Shown: positions 1-12,484, numbered from the stretch's first letter. The stretch: DNA of 64,000 bases from Verticillium longisporum (GCA_019188255.1 JAETXT010000010.1:3534001-3598000), one strand, 5' to 3'. The notes: generated by a model not told the origin, from the sequence alone. Translations and numbers: made by a program.

Positions 1-813
1 CCGCTGCCGCTTGTCCCTAGCGTAGATGACCATTGGCTTTCCGGCACCTGGACTTCGTCTGTCGATGTGGAACAGCTCGGTCGCAATGACGAGTTCGCTA
101 AGCTTGGTGAAGCCGTACGTTCGCGGATCAAAGTCGGGATGCTGCTTCGTGATGAGACCGCCAACTTTGGCTAGGTTGGCCCAGCCTTCTTCGTCTGAAG
201 CTGCCTCGATGGCCATGCGCAACTGCTTTGCCAGTTGAGCCTCGTTCCTCAAGGACGGCACTGCTTGTGACGATCGCTGGGCCAGAAATGCATTGCTGGT
301 GCTCGCCTTGGCTGTCGGCACTGTAGCTACCACTGGCAATGACGGCTGCACGGCCACGAGCTGCTCGTCATTGTAGAGAATGTTCTCAAAGTGAGTAAAC
401 TTGTCGCACGCTGCGACGAATGGCTTGGGTGTCTTGCGCTCGCCGAAGCCATACACGGCCAGGCCCGACTCGCGGATGCGGGCCGCCAAACGGGTGAAAT
501 CGCTGTCACTCGATGCCAAGCAGAAGCCGTCGAAGCGATTCGTGTACAGCAGGTCCATGGCGTCGATGATCATGGCCGAGTCGGTCGCGTTTTTGCCCGA
601 CGTGTACGCGAATTGCTGGACGGGCTGGATCGACTGCGTGAGCAGCTGCTCCTTCCAGCTTCGGAGACTGTTGCCAGTCCAGTCGCCGTAGGCTCGTCGG
701 GCGAACGCCGTGCCGAACTTGGCAACTTCGGCGAGAAGAGGCGCCGCCATGGCCGGGGAGACATTGTCGGCATCAATAAGGACCGCGAGTTTGACAGTCG
801 TCTCAACGGCCAT
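1..813 (-). CDS. NYN-domain (LabA/DUF88-type) RNase with C-terminal OST-HTH/LOTUS domain, partial at 3' end
   Basis: The frame opens with ATG at 813 and stays open to base 1 (271 codons), so the C-terminus lies outside the window. Residues 9-18 read LAVLIDADNV, the first acidic motif of the NYN/PIN-like fold. It is followed by a central TDSAMIIDAMD motif and by CLASSDSDFTRLA. These carry the aspartates that bind metal in LabA-like nucleases. After a poorly conserved linker, residues about 185-265 resemble an OST-HTH/LOTUS domain, with a central KVGGLITKQHPDFDPRTYGF stretch. Family knowledge: NYN plus LOTUS proteins (limkain/MARF1-like) bind and cleave RNA. The RNA target is unknown here. No intron is needed. 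The ATG at 813 is chosen because the conserved domain begins eight residues later. Confidence 0.85.
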   Translation of the reverse strand, partial: MAVETTVKLAVLIDADNVSPAMAAPLLAEVAKFGTAFARRAYGDWTGNSLRSWKEQLLTQSIQPVQQFAYTSGKNATDSAMIIDAMDLLYTNRFDGFCLASSDSDFTRLAARIRESGLAVYGFGERKTPKPFVAACDKFTHFENILYNDEQLVAVQPSLPVVATVPTAKASTSNAFLAQRSSQAVPSLRNEAQLAKQLRMAIEAASDEEGWANLAKVGGLITKQHPDFDPRTYGFTKLSELVIATELFHIDRRSPGAGKPMVIYARDKRQR

Positions 814-2311
814 GCTGTGGGCTCTAGAGCTTGGACGCGACAGGTGATGATGTTAATTGATTGTGCTGATTGTGTTGGTCGTTTGTTTGACTGCTGACGA
901 CAATCCGAGCTGTTAATTAGGTCATGTGTTAGGCGCCCGTCAAGCGGATCCCAACAGCACACAGCGGTAGAATGCTTAGTCCATCAGTGAGACGCGCGCA
1001 TGTGGAACCTGATTGGAAAGTCCCTGAATGAGTGTCAGGCGTGCTGATATGAATTTGCAACATGGTTTTTTTTTAGTTTCGCTCCAAGTTTCAGGGTGCT
1101 GCCGCCCTCACCAATTGAGGCAATTAAGGCATACTACTCTGGATGGGGGGACTTCGTGAACACGAAGCTAGGGCGGGTCGCATGTCGCATGTCGCATGCC
1201 TCGCCTGGCTCAGAACTGGCTTGGTGTTACTCATAGTGCTTCTTATCGAGCGCCGCAAGCTTATCATTATAGTTGAGGCTCGTCGTCAGGGTTCCATGCG
1301 GTCGACAATTCAGCGGAAATCGCTGTAAAGCTCGGGACACGATGAAGAGCCCTGAAGCCTGACGCGCGAGATCATTGACGTCTGTCGCCCAAGTCGCCAA
1401 TACTGTTGGTATATTTGTTCGTGCGAAGTCAGCATACCTAGCATCTAACATCAAGACGAGTATTTAGGCACGAGAGAACTAATGAAAGGGGGTAGCAGTT
1501 GGCTCTAGCATTCCTGTCGTTTGGTTGTCGTTCGTCTGGTGACAATGTCCTGGTCGAATAGTCTGATGGATGCTGTTCATATCTGTGAGAACGGATCCTT
1601 TGTGTATGTGTTGGTCGTTAGAAGTACTCGCCCTTGCCGTGACATCCTCATTGAGAAGCAGAGGCCGAATCCCCGGCTGTCCTCCATAACGCAAATAGAA
1701 ATCGAGCCTGTCACAGCTTAAAACCACGTCGTCACACCTATCATGACCGTCGTGCCTCGTTTTCCGTCGCTTCATTTTCAAGGAAATAGCTTCGGCCTCG
1801 CCCACCGCATGCCATACGTGGTTCTTGCCAGGGTCGTGGCCGAGAATAGTATCCAGTGTTGTTTCGAAGCGCCAATTGATTGTTTCCAGTTCGGTGCCTT
1901 TCCCATCCATTGCTAGTAATTTGTGGCTTTTTTAGGCTCGTCTTCGTTCAAATATAGTCGACCATCGTCATCTGTTGTCAGCTTCTCGATATCCGGCATC
2001 CCCAAGGCGACGTGAAGACGCCCCACGAACAAACAACCCCGTAGTTTGAACGATGTCCATTCTCCGTACTACCATATGTACACGGCTCGCTGCGTATTCC
2101 AACACAGTGAAGCACAGTCTCTGATCTTGTCGCCCCTTCTTCAACGGCTTCGTGCCCGGTATGGCTCTTCTTCTTCCCTGTTCCCCCAAGTCTCCTGTCC
2201 CGACCCGGCCTCCCGCCTATTTCGTCTTCTCCGGCGCAACAGCGAACGTAGGTCGGACAAACCTGCGCCTCGTTAGCAAACGGCCCTCTACAGCAAGCCG
2301 TCCAGTCAGTC
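814..2311. other. Intergenic region, 5' side of NYN gene and 3' side of GRIM-19
   Basis: About 1.5 kb without a supportable gene. It holds the promoter of the NYN gene on its left side and a short triple GTCGCAT repeat near 1178-1198. A 143-codon ATG-started frame on the minus strand (1910 down to 1479) has no recognisable domain or intron signals, and I do not call it a gene. Confidence 0.5.
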
Positions 2312-2899
2312 CTACCTGTCCGTGTGGTACACACGCGTGTTCTCGCCCAGCAGCTCCTTCTCGCGCGCCTGGTCGGCGTACCATCGGCGGATCTGGTCGC
2401 GGTCCTCCTCGGCCTGGAGGAGAGGAATGAGGTGGATGCGCGCCCACATCTTCTCACGGGCGAGCTCGCTGGCACGGTGGTCAGTTCTTTGTTCGAGGGA
2501 GGATTGGTCAACGGCTCCAAGCTACGCAGCCGAAGCAAGACGAGACAAAGCGGGAGGGGGGAACGAGGACGTACTTGGCCTCGCGGATGCCCTTGATCAG
2601 TTTGTACCAGCCGTAGCCCATGACGGCGCCCATTCCGAGAAGGAGGATTCCAGGGCGGAAGCCGCGGGCGGGGAGGTTGCGCTAGGAGAAGCGTTAGCCG
2701 GCGTTGCTCGGGGAGAAGTCTGTATGGGCGCCTGGGGCCTGATGCGGAGTCTCGTTGAAGTTTATCGGTGCTGAAGAGGCATTGATGCACTGTATTGAGC
2801 CCAATTGGCCTGGCTGTCGGCCACGATGGGATCGATCGGTAAACCCACCTTGTATTGAACGGCATTATAGCCGCCCACGGGCGGCATGTCCTGGGGCAT
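2312..2899 (-). CDS. NADH:ubiquinone oxidoreductase subunit GRIM-19 (NDUFA13/B16.6)
   Basis: Three exons on the minus strand: 2899-2849, 2681-2575 and 2468-2312 (TAG at 2314-2312). They join in frame to 104 residues, MPQDMPPVGGYNAVQYK being exon 1. Donors are GTGGGT and GTACGT; acceptors are TAG and CAG. The product has the GRIM-19 layout: a short MPQD-PP-GGY start, a single hydrophobic helix (GILLLGMGAVMGYGWYKLI, about residues 26-44), then a charged, helical tail (NELAREKMWARIHLIPLLQA ... QIRRWYADQAREKELL). Known role: accessory subunit of mitochondrial complex I, anchored in the inner membrane, needed for assembly. It is somewhat shorter than animal NDUFA13 (144 residues), as fungal versions are. 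The ATG at 2899 is supported by the family-typical N-terminus. Confidence 0.9.
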
Positions 2900-3755
2900 G
2901 ATGGCGATATGTCGCTGTCGCGCGTTTCTCGGGATTCGGTCGGTCTTCGGGGGCCAAGGTCGCCACGTTCGAAGCAGCGCAGTCGGAGCAGGCAATTGGC
3001 GTGGAGGGGAGGTCGTGATATGATTGTAGTAGTGGTCGATGATGGAGGTTGAGCTTGCTCTGAGGTTGTTTTCGGGATTACATAAGGGAGATGCTGATTG
3101 GATGTACACGGTGGCGGGTCCACAACTGGTGTTCACCTCCCTCACCGAGCTTGCGAGGCTCGCTGGCTCACCGACCTGGACTCGACGAGACTGGCTCCCG
3201 GCTTTCCGCAATTAGGATCATCCTCAGAGGTAGCTAGATGAAGCGACTTCGGGGCAAGCGAGTATTCAAGCGCATAAGAATTTAATCATTGTCTTGGGAA
3301 CTGCTAGAAGGTCACTCCCATCCCACGCCAACATGGCGCTCTGTTGAGCGACCCAAAAGCACGTACTTGACAGATCCTTGAATAATGCATCGAGAAGAAA
3401 CATCATTGTGCACAAACTCACATGTTCATGATCCCACCATCCTCACTCACGTCACAGAACGAGAAAGTCATACGAGCAATACGCATACCATGTGGTACTT
3501 CAATCATACATCTACACTTGCACGCTTCCAACACCAAATCAACAAGTATCAACGCTCCCTGGAAGCCAAGCCCAGTCAAACGCCTGCGCCGCGCCGTGTG
3601 TGCCCCCTTTGCCATGCCTGCCTGCAACGCGAGATGGGGTATAAAAAAGAAACTGATACCATTGTCCAATCGCACTTGCACCAGCGCGTGGCCGCGTGCC
3701 TCGTGTCGTGTTTCGCCTCGCCTCCTTCCCCTCAACAGACGGCCAACGGCGTCCT
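2900..3755. other. Intergenic: GRIM-19 promoter and FCP1 3' flank
   Basis: About 0.85 kb. The left part is the 5' flank of GRIM-19 and the right part the 3' flank of FCP1, both on the minus strand. Open frames here are shadows. No RNA gene or repeat was seen. Confidence 0.5.
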
Positions 3756-6211
3756 CTAGCCAGCGGCAGCGGCCAGTTCCTTCTCCATCTCGGCTTCCAT
3801 GGCTGCCTCGAGGTCGAGGTCATCGGTGTCGGCCTGGCTCGCGGCCTGACTGGCTCCATTGGTGTATGCAAGATTGTCCTCGTCGCCTGTGACCTGCGGT
3901 GTAGGCAAGCTGCTAGACTCGGCCGTCTCTTCTCCGGTACCGCTGCCGCCTGAAGTGCGGACGGCATTGAGCTTGGAGGCGCCGCGGTCTTTTGCGACTC
4001 GCTGGCGCTTCGCGAGGGCGGAGCCATCCTCCGACTCGTCTTCGGTGTCCTCGGCTTTTCGTTTGGTGCCCGAATGCGAGGTAGACTCAGCGTCCGAGCT
4101 GTCGCCATCTACGTCGTCAGCGCGAGACTTCCCGTCCGTCCCCTCAGAGTCGCTGTCGCCGGCCATAAACTCATTGAGCTCATCGTCGACGCTTCCCCAG
4201 TTGAAGCCTTCGAGTGTCTCAATGGGACTCATGGGGCCGTTGTCATCGGGTGCAAAGTCTTCTTCGCCGTCGTCCGAGTCGTCCTCCAAAATCTGCTCTT
4301 CGCCGTCCAAGCCCAGCAATCGCAGCGTCGGCCGGCCGTCTTCAGATGCTGTGTCCTCAGCCGTCCCGTTGTGCCTACGCTGGTGTGGCTCAACGTCGAC
4401 GAGATATGGTGCCTCATCGACGTGCTTCCACTGGCTCAAACAGTCAGACAGCCAATTTTGGTTGACAATCTTGATACTGGAGATGCGCGACGCCTGCTTG
4501 ACCTTCTGCGTCCCGGTTCGCGCCGCTGCCACGACGAGGTGAGTAACTCTCCTAGACACCTTCGTCTGGATCTCGGCGCCATAACTCATAGCCTGGAGGC
4601 CAATCTCAGACTGAGTGACGTCGATGCCGAGCGGCACCAAGCCAGACAGCACAATCACGGTATCCTGCAGCACCTTGGCCTTGAGGTCGTCGAGTACCTC
4701 TCCGACGTCGGGCACCATGGACAAGTCGACGCCGTCATCGTATGACGCTTTGCGGGGCTTGTCGTGGGATGGTGCTTGCCTCGGGGGCGACTCCCTCCGA
4801 GAAGCACGGCGCGCGTCGTATATCTCGAAGAAATCGCCGTGGAGACGCGTCAAGTGCGACTGCAAGAACTGGAGCTCCTCGTCGTCATCACGGAGAACCT
4901 GACCACGGTGAATGGGTTCATTGTCCTCTTCAGGTGCTGCCTTTTCCTTCTCTTCCTTTTCCTTATCAAGAACTTCTTGCATGTGCGCGAGAGGGCGATC
5001 CGTGATCTGATGCTCCAGCGAACGCTCTTGCTCTTCCGTCTGTTCGGCCTGAAGCTTTTTGTCGTTGCCGCTCGACATGCTGACGAGCTCGTCGAGCGCA
5101 GATGGTTTGGCTGGCGTATGGGGTTGGGCTTGTTCGGGTGTGACGTTGGGTGACGCGTTGGCGGCCGTTTTACCGTTGGGCACGTCGGCGGGTGCGGGAA
5201 GAATATCCCTCCGCTTAGGGAGGAAACTCGAGTTGATGTCGCCGATGCCCTTGAAGAAGTCATAGGGTACCACTTTGATGAGGTTGGGGCGGTTGCGCGG
5301 CCAGACGTCGGCGCGGTCGTCAATGATGACAACCATATTCGTGCTGACGGGGAAAAGGCGCTGAAGGCTCTTCGATGTGATGCTGCCGTTCTCGTCACGG
5401 CTGATGACGCGGTTGCCGAAGAGCTTCTGCTGGGGGTCAACAATCTTGGCAATGTTGAGAGCGTAAGCGCGCGTGCCCATGGTGTAGACATGCAGCTCGT
5501 ATAGCTCTGCCACCTTCTCGAGAAACTCCCTGAGCCCTGGGCGCATCTTGATATAGTACCAGCATCCCTGTGTGACACCGCGGGGGCCTTCGTCGTTTAG
5601 TTGGAACTTCTCCACGTCTTTGACAGCATCGTAATTCGGGTTTTCGGGGTCGTTCATCCACTCGCCCACAGTGGGTTCAATGCAGGCATGAATGATGGTC
5701 TGATCGAGATCGACGACAAGACTCAGCTTGCGCTGACGTAGGAGACGTCTTTGGGCATCATGTTCGGCACGAGCGGCCATGTCGTTGCTAACCATGAGTC
5801 CAGTCTGGTCGTGGGTCATGTTGACCGTAGCGCGGTCCGTGTCGATCTGATCACTGGCCCAGTTGACCTCGGTCATGTCCTGACCGCAGACGGCGCAGAG
5901 GCCGTGGAATTGGATGGCATGGTCGCAAGGCTCTTCGACCTCCATGCAGGGCATATCGCGAACTATAACGTCGCCTTCACGGAGACGCCATCTCTCAAAG
6001 TTGCCATCGACCGGGCTGGCCCATTCGCTGATGGCGGTTTGTTCTTCCTGGTGGAGGTTGTCGGAGAACTGGTCGCCGACTTCCTTCATGAACTTGAAAG
6101 AATATTCTAGGACGGGCTCCTGTTTTTTATGGTGTCGCCTTTGGATTTGAGAAGCTTCGTGATAGTAATGGGATAGCGCAGGCGCGCGCCGAGAGACAGG
6201 AGTTTGCCCAT
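3756..6211 (-). CDS. FCP1: RNA polymerase II C-terminal-domain phosphatase FCP1 (frame interrupted near the N-terminus)
   Basis: The protein dephosphorylates the CTD of RNA polymerase II in the nucleus and recycles the enzyme after transcription. The FCP homology domain carries the DLDQT catalytic signature (DxDxT) about 170 residues from the start. A BRCT domain follows (about residues 535-635, starting LQDTVIVLSGLVPLG), then a long acidic, serine-rich tail typical of FCP1. The natural start is ATG at 6211 (MGKLLSLGARLRYPITITKL), which matches the family's biotin-carrier-like N-terminal segment. That frame hits TAG after a run of six A (plus-strand T 6123-6128), while the remaining roughly 790 codons lie in the -1 frame. 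One additional A in the run restores a continuous protein of about 818 residues ending at TAG 3758-3756. Without it, translation from this ATG ends after about 33 codons. No intron can bridge the site. No other introns are seen. Confidence 0.9.
6122..6128 (-). other. A-AAA-AAC heptamer at the FCP1 frame break
   Basis: On the coding strand the zero-frame codons are ATA AAA AAC, so A-AAA-AAC lies exactly in the register of a -1 slippery heptamer. The frame that holds all conserved FCP1 sequence starts one base back. The zero-frame stop TAG is four codons further on. The same observation fits a single-base deletion in a homopolymer. Confidence 0.7.
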
Positions 6212-8666
6212 TCTGGCGTGCGTTAGAAGCAGAAGCGCGTAAAAGAAAAGAGAAGGGTAGCTGCGTGCAAGGAGAAGCTGCGTCGGCGTACTCAAGAGGC
6301 ACCTCTAAAATTGGTTAAGATGGTTGATGATGTAGCCTCCAATCCCATGGCACCGAGGCGCGTCGTGACGAGGGTGGGGTGCCGCAGTTGGAGCAAGGCA
6401 AGACGCGGTCGTCAGGTCGTGCTAGCTGATTGCGTAGCCGAATCAGTGATGGATCGGTGTTTAAAAGATTTCGAGCTTGTATAGAGACGCCGCCCAGCAG
6501 TGGTAAGTTGTAATGGATGGCCCTTCGTAGGTAGCCACTCGTCGAAGAGCTGGTGATGATGTCTCGGTCTGGGTCTGGACCGTCGAAGCTTTCGGGGGGG
6601 TTTAAATGTGACGGCGGAAGGGCGGGAGACGGCGGGATGGATTACGGTGGGGGGCTCAGTTGACGCTTGGGGTGCTCTCGCTCTAACAGTGTTCGTCTGC
6701 TGAGCCACACTGACGCCACAGCTGCAAACGGAGACGGGTGGCGGTGATACAATGTTCCGTACGGTCTTTTGACGGCGCGGGTAGGTGGGGGCTCTGGTGG
6801 AGACTAGGTATATGGATGGATGGGGGGTACAAAAGGAAATTGGGAGCAGGAAGAGAAAATCGGGGGACTGAGGCGAGCTTAAGTTCCCAAGACGCGTCAA
6901 AGAAAATTTCCGATATGCGCGGGTCCGTTCTATGCTCTTTGTGCCACGAGATTTTGCTGTCTTTGATGGGGAAGAATGTCGGCTGGTGGCGTGTGGATGT
7001 GGGATGATGTAGTCAAAAGTCGGGGTTGAAGCACGACAAGCAGAGGCAGCAGCAATTGGCGGCCGGACCCGGTTTACAATTGTCATTGGGGGGGTGGGAA
7101 GCCCGGCCTTTTGTACCTGGCAGTGTCAGTGCCTGCTCCTTGCAGGCTGCGGCATTGGAGCTGACGTCCAGCGCTGCTTGCCAGTGGGCAGTTTTAGTTG
7201 GTGGTGCGTGGATTTGGGGCCTTGGGGTTCAAGCTGGTGGGGCGCATGATGCGGATGCAGGCGGGGGCTCGGGGCCTCTCGGCTACGGTCCCTGGCAGAT
7301 GCCTGGCAGCTGGGGCGATCACTCCAGTGGATCCATTACCACATGTTTGTTGCGCGACTGGTACCATGGGCCACCATGAATATGACTGCATGGCCGCATC
7401 ATGCGTAGCTTCAAAGCTGAACGTGTAGTGACACGACAGAAACACTGGAGATCGGCCGCAGCTCGGTCTAGTGGTTTATTGATTCGCAGATACCTAGCCA
7501 TTTATACCATCTATACCTTAACTCGTTGAAGGTGGATGTCGCCATCGCAAGTCAGTCACAGACGACTGCTTTAGTACCTGCCCTCACAAAGGGGCAGTAG
7601 ACCTTCGCAGAAGTACAGTCTAGTTACATGAAAGACTTGGGGTTGTTTTTTGAAATTAGTACGAAATGTACAAACATTTCCTTCCACGGACCGGACACAG
7701 TGTCTAGGAGCCAGAGCAGGCTTGTGTTAGTAAAGAATGCCTAGAGTCTCCATTTCCAGGAGGAAATGAGCATCATCAAATGGTACATGTGTAATGGAAT
7801 AAGAGTTGCTTCAGGATGATGTTGCATGTAATCGCTTAAAGTAAAAATGTGAGTGCTGCTACTATTGAAGTTGTTTGTGATTCCTTTTACTCGAAGCTCA
7901 AACATTTATTCTAAGCAAACTAAATGAACACCTTTAACGATAAATATTTTCCACACTACCAAAATCGAGTATCGCCATGAAAATCTGTGAAAATCCATTA
8001 TTCAGATCAAGAGAAACTCAGTAAACCACTTTTCAGCATTTCATTTCTAACGTTGAGGCCGGTAACACCCCCAGCCATACTCAGAGAGGAGCTCGCCTGC
8101 TTATTTTAATGTGCAATCCAGCATCACATCGAGAGCGAACGAGACGCCACTTACAAGCTTCTGGCCAACAATCCGCCTTCGACTGACTTTTGTCAAATAT
8201 CTACAGGAAACAGACAAGTCTGCCGAAGACTGAGTCGAGGGGCGGTCTACTCGCCCGTCCGCCGGCTGGTTGCCTGGCTGTTGGCCTCACGCGTTGGCGT
8301 CACCTGACCCATCCATTCGAGTGTGCACGTCGCCTCACGCGATGGCCAGCCACATCAACACATCCACCACGGCTCAGCACTCAGGGAGTCATCGTCGAGT
8401 CACATCTGCCAGATCGTCAATGTTGAGTCACAATTAATACGATGAGACACACAGCCAGTGCCGATTGATCAAGGAACTGGTACAGCCTCAGGCAGCAGCA
8501 TGCGTACAAGCAGGTAGAATGATGTAGCACCGACATGCTGGACAGGCAGAAAAAAGTCCATGAAACAAAAAAGTCATCATCATCATTACATCCATCGTAC
8601 GAGGTATCCTAAGCCAGACCAGCCACCCATCCGCAACGCTAACTAATCTTACAGAGACCAGGCATC
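6212..8666. other. Intergenic, 2.45 kb, FCP1 promoter and condensin 3' flank, with an AT-rich core
   Basis: No frame here resembles a protein. Roughly 6.3-7.4 kb is GC-rich and would hold the FCP1 promoter. About 7.5-8.15 kb is visibly richer in A and T than its surroundings, with many short A/T runs and no repeats I can define. Nothing further was recognised. Confidence 0.5.
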
Positions 8667-11600
8667 TCACGCTACCTGCACGAGCTTGAAGCCCTCGCCC
8701 ACAACCCTTGCGATCTCCTCGTTCTTGTGCGGCAGCAAGCCCAGCGCGAATGCGACATCGTTCCACTGCCTCTCCGTTTCGCAGCGCGCCAGACGCGCCG
8801 CCAGCTTGTCGGCCAGCTGTCGTGCGTGCTTGTCCTTCTCGACGAACCCGAGCAGGAAACGCACAATGCGACGGAAACTTTCCTCGCCGAGGCCCTTCTC
8901 GGCTGAAAGCAGGCTAAACATATCGACAAAGTGGTTGTAAACGGCATTGTCCTTGGTGCTGAGCTCGGTGAAGAACATGCGCGCCAGGTCGGCGATGCGT
9001 CTGTCCTCGTCTTCGAGACACTTTGCCATTTCGCCGAGCTGACCCTTGACCTTGACCTGCCCTGCCAAGATGAGGAAGGTAAGAGTCATGAGACACGTAC
9101 GCTTGACGGACTGGTCGCTGTCGGCAAGACGACGGTAAAGGAAGTCGGTGTTTTCGTCGATCAGGTGGTTGAAGCACACAGCCATGTCACCGAGCGCGAT
9201 CACAGCGTTGGACCGGACCGTTGCGTCTGTGGACCGCTCCATGATGGTAATGAGGAGAGGAAGGTTCGCCTCGCAATACTCGGAGCTGACGCACATCAGC
9301 TTGGCCAGACACAGCGTAGCCGCCGCCTGGAGACCCTTGTCTGCGTATGTCGTGTTGTTGGCGCAAATTTCAGAAACCAAGGGGCCAAACTGCGCCAGCA
9401 GAGCATTCGAGCCAAAGAGGAGCTCCCGCTCGCGAATATGCGCCATGGCTTCTGTAAAATCATCTTCCGTTGTTCCGCCGATGAGGTCCAGATCATCTGG
9501 CTCTTCTGTCTTGTCTTTCTTGGCGGCCGGGTCGGCCTTCGCAGTCTTATCCTTCTCAAGATCCTGCTTCCGACGCTTGAAATCAAGTTCGCAGAGTTCG
9601 AGATGCACAATTTGCTTGATGGCAACATGGCCAACAATGAATAGAAGTTGTGAGAGGCCGATGGCAGCATCCCGCTTCTTCGGCTGCTGCGCAAATACAG
9701 TTTGATTTCCGTCGGCATCGACCCCTTGGGTCATCGTTTGCGTCTCGTCGCGCGAGCTCGGACGTGATTGTGGTGAGAACACCTGCCTTGTTTTCCTCCG
9801 AATGATGTCGGAACACAGAATGTCAGGGTGCTTCGAGATGGAGTAAATGGCGTTGATAGCTTGCTCTGTCATGCCGTACCATTCTTTGCTCTCGGACGGA
9901 ACCTCAGTGATAGCTGCGAGCTTCCCCAAGACGGCGTGGTCATTCGGCAGGCGAGAGAACGTGATGAGTGAGTCTTTGGCCTGGCGCCCTGTCGGATTGA
10001 TCCTGCGCAGCGCGATGCAAGTAAACTTGGCAAGCTGAAGGTCTGCCCTTCCGTGTGCACCCAAACCGGTACGAAGCATGGTTTCCATTTCGCCAACGAC
10101 GATTTCTGGGTTGGCTGTAGCCAGCATGCCCAGCACAATGATGGCACCACGGCGTTGGGTCCGCGAAATCTCTCGCTTCTGAACACCATAGACTTGCCAC
10201 AGTTTCGCAATGACAAAGTCGGGAATGAGACCACCCTTCATCATGGTAGCCAGCAGCTGCTCGAGAGAAGTGAGCTCGGCAGGCGAAGCGCCAAATGTCA
10301 GACTGATCATGTTGCGCGCAATGTAGTTGGCGGCGTCGTTGGGACTGAATGACTCAGGAGCTTCGAAGAAGAGCCTCTTGTAACAGTCAATCAGATGAGT
10401 CTGCACACCCTTGCCTTCGTCGCTGTTGCCTTTGGTCCAGATGAGACGCAGCATCCTGCGGATGCCCACCTTGTTCTGCTCAATGTTGTAGGCGTCGCCG
10501 ACCTCAAAGTAATCCATAGCCTCGATAACCTCGCTCTTGTTCCTGGAGCCGAGGAGCTGGCAGATGGTTCCGGTGGCCTCGTGAAGGACGTCAATGAACT
10601 TGAGAGCTTCGCTATAGTATCTCTTGGTCAGGCCAAGCTTTTCAATAGCCTCCGATGTGGCAGCCTCCTCGCGTGCCTTCTGTACGGCAGCAAACCTCTC
10701 TTCATCCGTCATTGTGGGAGCGGGCTTCTTCTGCGGCGACTCTGGCACCTGCGTGGCGTCGTCCAGGAGCTCAGGGTCGACAGTCGTGTTCGCGTTCTCA
10801 CCGAGACCAGGCGCCCCCTCGGGCGGCTGCAGCGCATTCAGCTCCTCGTCAACCTTGTCAAGACGTGCCTGCCACTCCTTGCGAGACAGCTGTGCGCCGT
10901 GCATGACAGTGAAAGGGTGTGTCTTGATCAGCGCGCCGAGCAACTTGATGGCATTACGCCTGACGTTGCTGCTCTTGTCCTCAAGGCTGCGGCAGGCTAG
11001 CTCGGCGGCCTTTTGCCTTCGCTTAGGGAACTTTTGCTCGAGGTCGCAGATCTTGACGTACACCTGGATGGCGCGGCATCGGCAGTAGGGGTTGATGTCG
11101 AGGAAACGCTCCTCTAGGACATCAAAGAACGCATTGAGCTGTGACTTGTGGTTCTCGCCACGTTCCTCCTGACGGCTGAGATGCGCGACCATGTTGCCAC
11201 AAACCTCAATGAGGGAGCAACGCAGGGTATAGGACTGGGCACTTTGTTAGTCGAGCTCACATGTTTGAGTAGAAACTGTCATACCTCGCTATCGAGCTGC
11301 TTAGCCAGCATTGTCATCTGCTTGATCACCAGTCGCGGCGCCAACTCCGAGAGCTTGACGATGAATTGGGATACGGATTTGGGGCCCTTCGTGTCGTTGC
11401 TGTTGAACTCCTTGTTACTGAGTTCGCGCAAAATCTCGTCGGCCAGCTGAGGGTAGTCGTATGTCTCGGCAAGGATATGCAGGAACTCAGCCATGGGCTC
11501 TGAAAGGTGCTCGAAGTAGGTCAGGTTTTGCACAATGTTGATTTGCGCGGCTGTTCAATGTCAGATTTCCAGTTTGGATCGGAATGCCATGAGCTCGCAT

Positions 11601-12484
11601 ACCATATCCATGACCGTGGTGCTTGACGGCCATGCAGAGGACCTTGAAGGCGTGCATGCGAATGGACGTGCTCTTGACGCGCTGCTCGCTCTCAAGTACG
11701 AGATAGACTGGCCTCGTCAGAAGGCCAATGAAAGTGTCGCGCTCTGAGGTCGTCAAGAAGATCTTCGACAGCTTAAGCTTGAGCACCTTGCACATAGTGT
11801 CAAGAGCAGCCTGCAGCTGTGCCGAAGAGTCCCACACGGCCTCCTGGCCCTTGGGCGCATTCTTCTTGGGCTTGCCACGGCCGCGCGCGACGGGCTGAGC
11901 GGATGACTTCTCGGCCGCCTTTGTCTCGACGGCGGCAACGGTCCACTGCAGCAAGAAGCCGTAGACCTCGAGCAGGTGCTTGTGGTGGGCGAGGGTCTCC
12001 TGGTCGTCGGGAGACTCGAGGTCGTGAAGTATCGCGTCAGCCTCGGCGGCGAGGCCGGACATGACGAGATCGAAGAGTTTGCTCAATGCATGAGTCGGGA
12101 GGTAAGAGGTATATCTGGAAAGATTGAATAGCTCAGAAACTGTATCATTCGAAGGTGGCCGGCCGGCGGCGGAGGAAGAAGCGGAAGAGGAAGGGGGTTC
12201 AGAAGAGGAGGGAAAGACAGATTGACCGGGGAGGTGGGTGCACACTTTAGGAGGAACTGCAGCGAGTCCATGTACGAGGCGCGCGTGATGGCCTCGGGGT
12301 TCTCGGCGACAGCATCGACAATGGGGTTGAGGACAGGGTCGATGACCGCATTCGTCAGCGCGTCCGGCTCATTTTCGCAGTCAAAGAGGGCCCCGTCAGC
12401 CTCTGGCGTTGGGATCGAGGCCGGGTCGCTCATGTAGTGTTTCAGAGCCTCGTTAATATCGAAGGTAATGGACTCCATGGCCAT
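8667..12484 (-). CDS. Condensin complex subunit 1 (Cnd1/Ycs4/NCAPD2)
   Basis: Four exons: 12484-12246, 12114-11603, 11550-11285 and 11234-8667 (TGA). They join in phase to 1194 residues, a normal length for the family. The first two codons allow MAMES or MES starts. Introns use donors GTGTGC, GTATGC and GTATGA with CAG acceptors. The protein is helical and HEAT-like throughout. It carries the family block TYFEHLSEPMAEFLHILAE in exon 3, the conserved LIEVCGNMVAHLS segment at the start of exon 4, and a C-terminal Cnd1 domain around the SNAVIALGDMAV motif. Known role: non-SMC HEAT subunit of condensin that helps compact mitotic chromosomes. Its start lies 615 bases from that of CDC7 on the opposite strand, so the two share a promoter region. 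Confidence 0.95.

Noticed and set aside
1479..1910. 143-codon ATG-started ORF on the minus strand
   Set aside because: No domain, no biased codon pattern, no splice signals. Length is within chance expectation for GC-rich DNA.
6212..6302. Longer FCP1 start in the phosphatase frame (848-residue reading)
   Set aside because: Its N-terminal 60 residues are translated from the leader and from the wrong frame of the true N-terminus. The conserved MGKLL start lies in the other frame.
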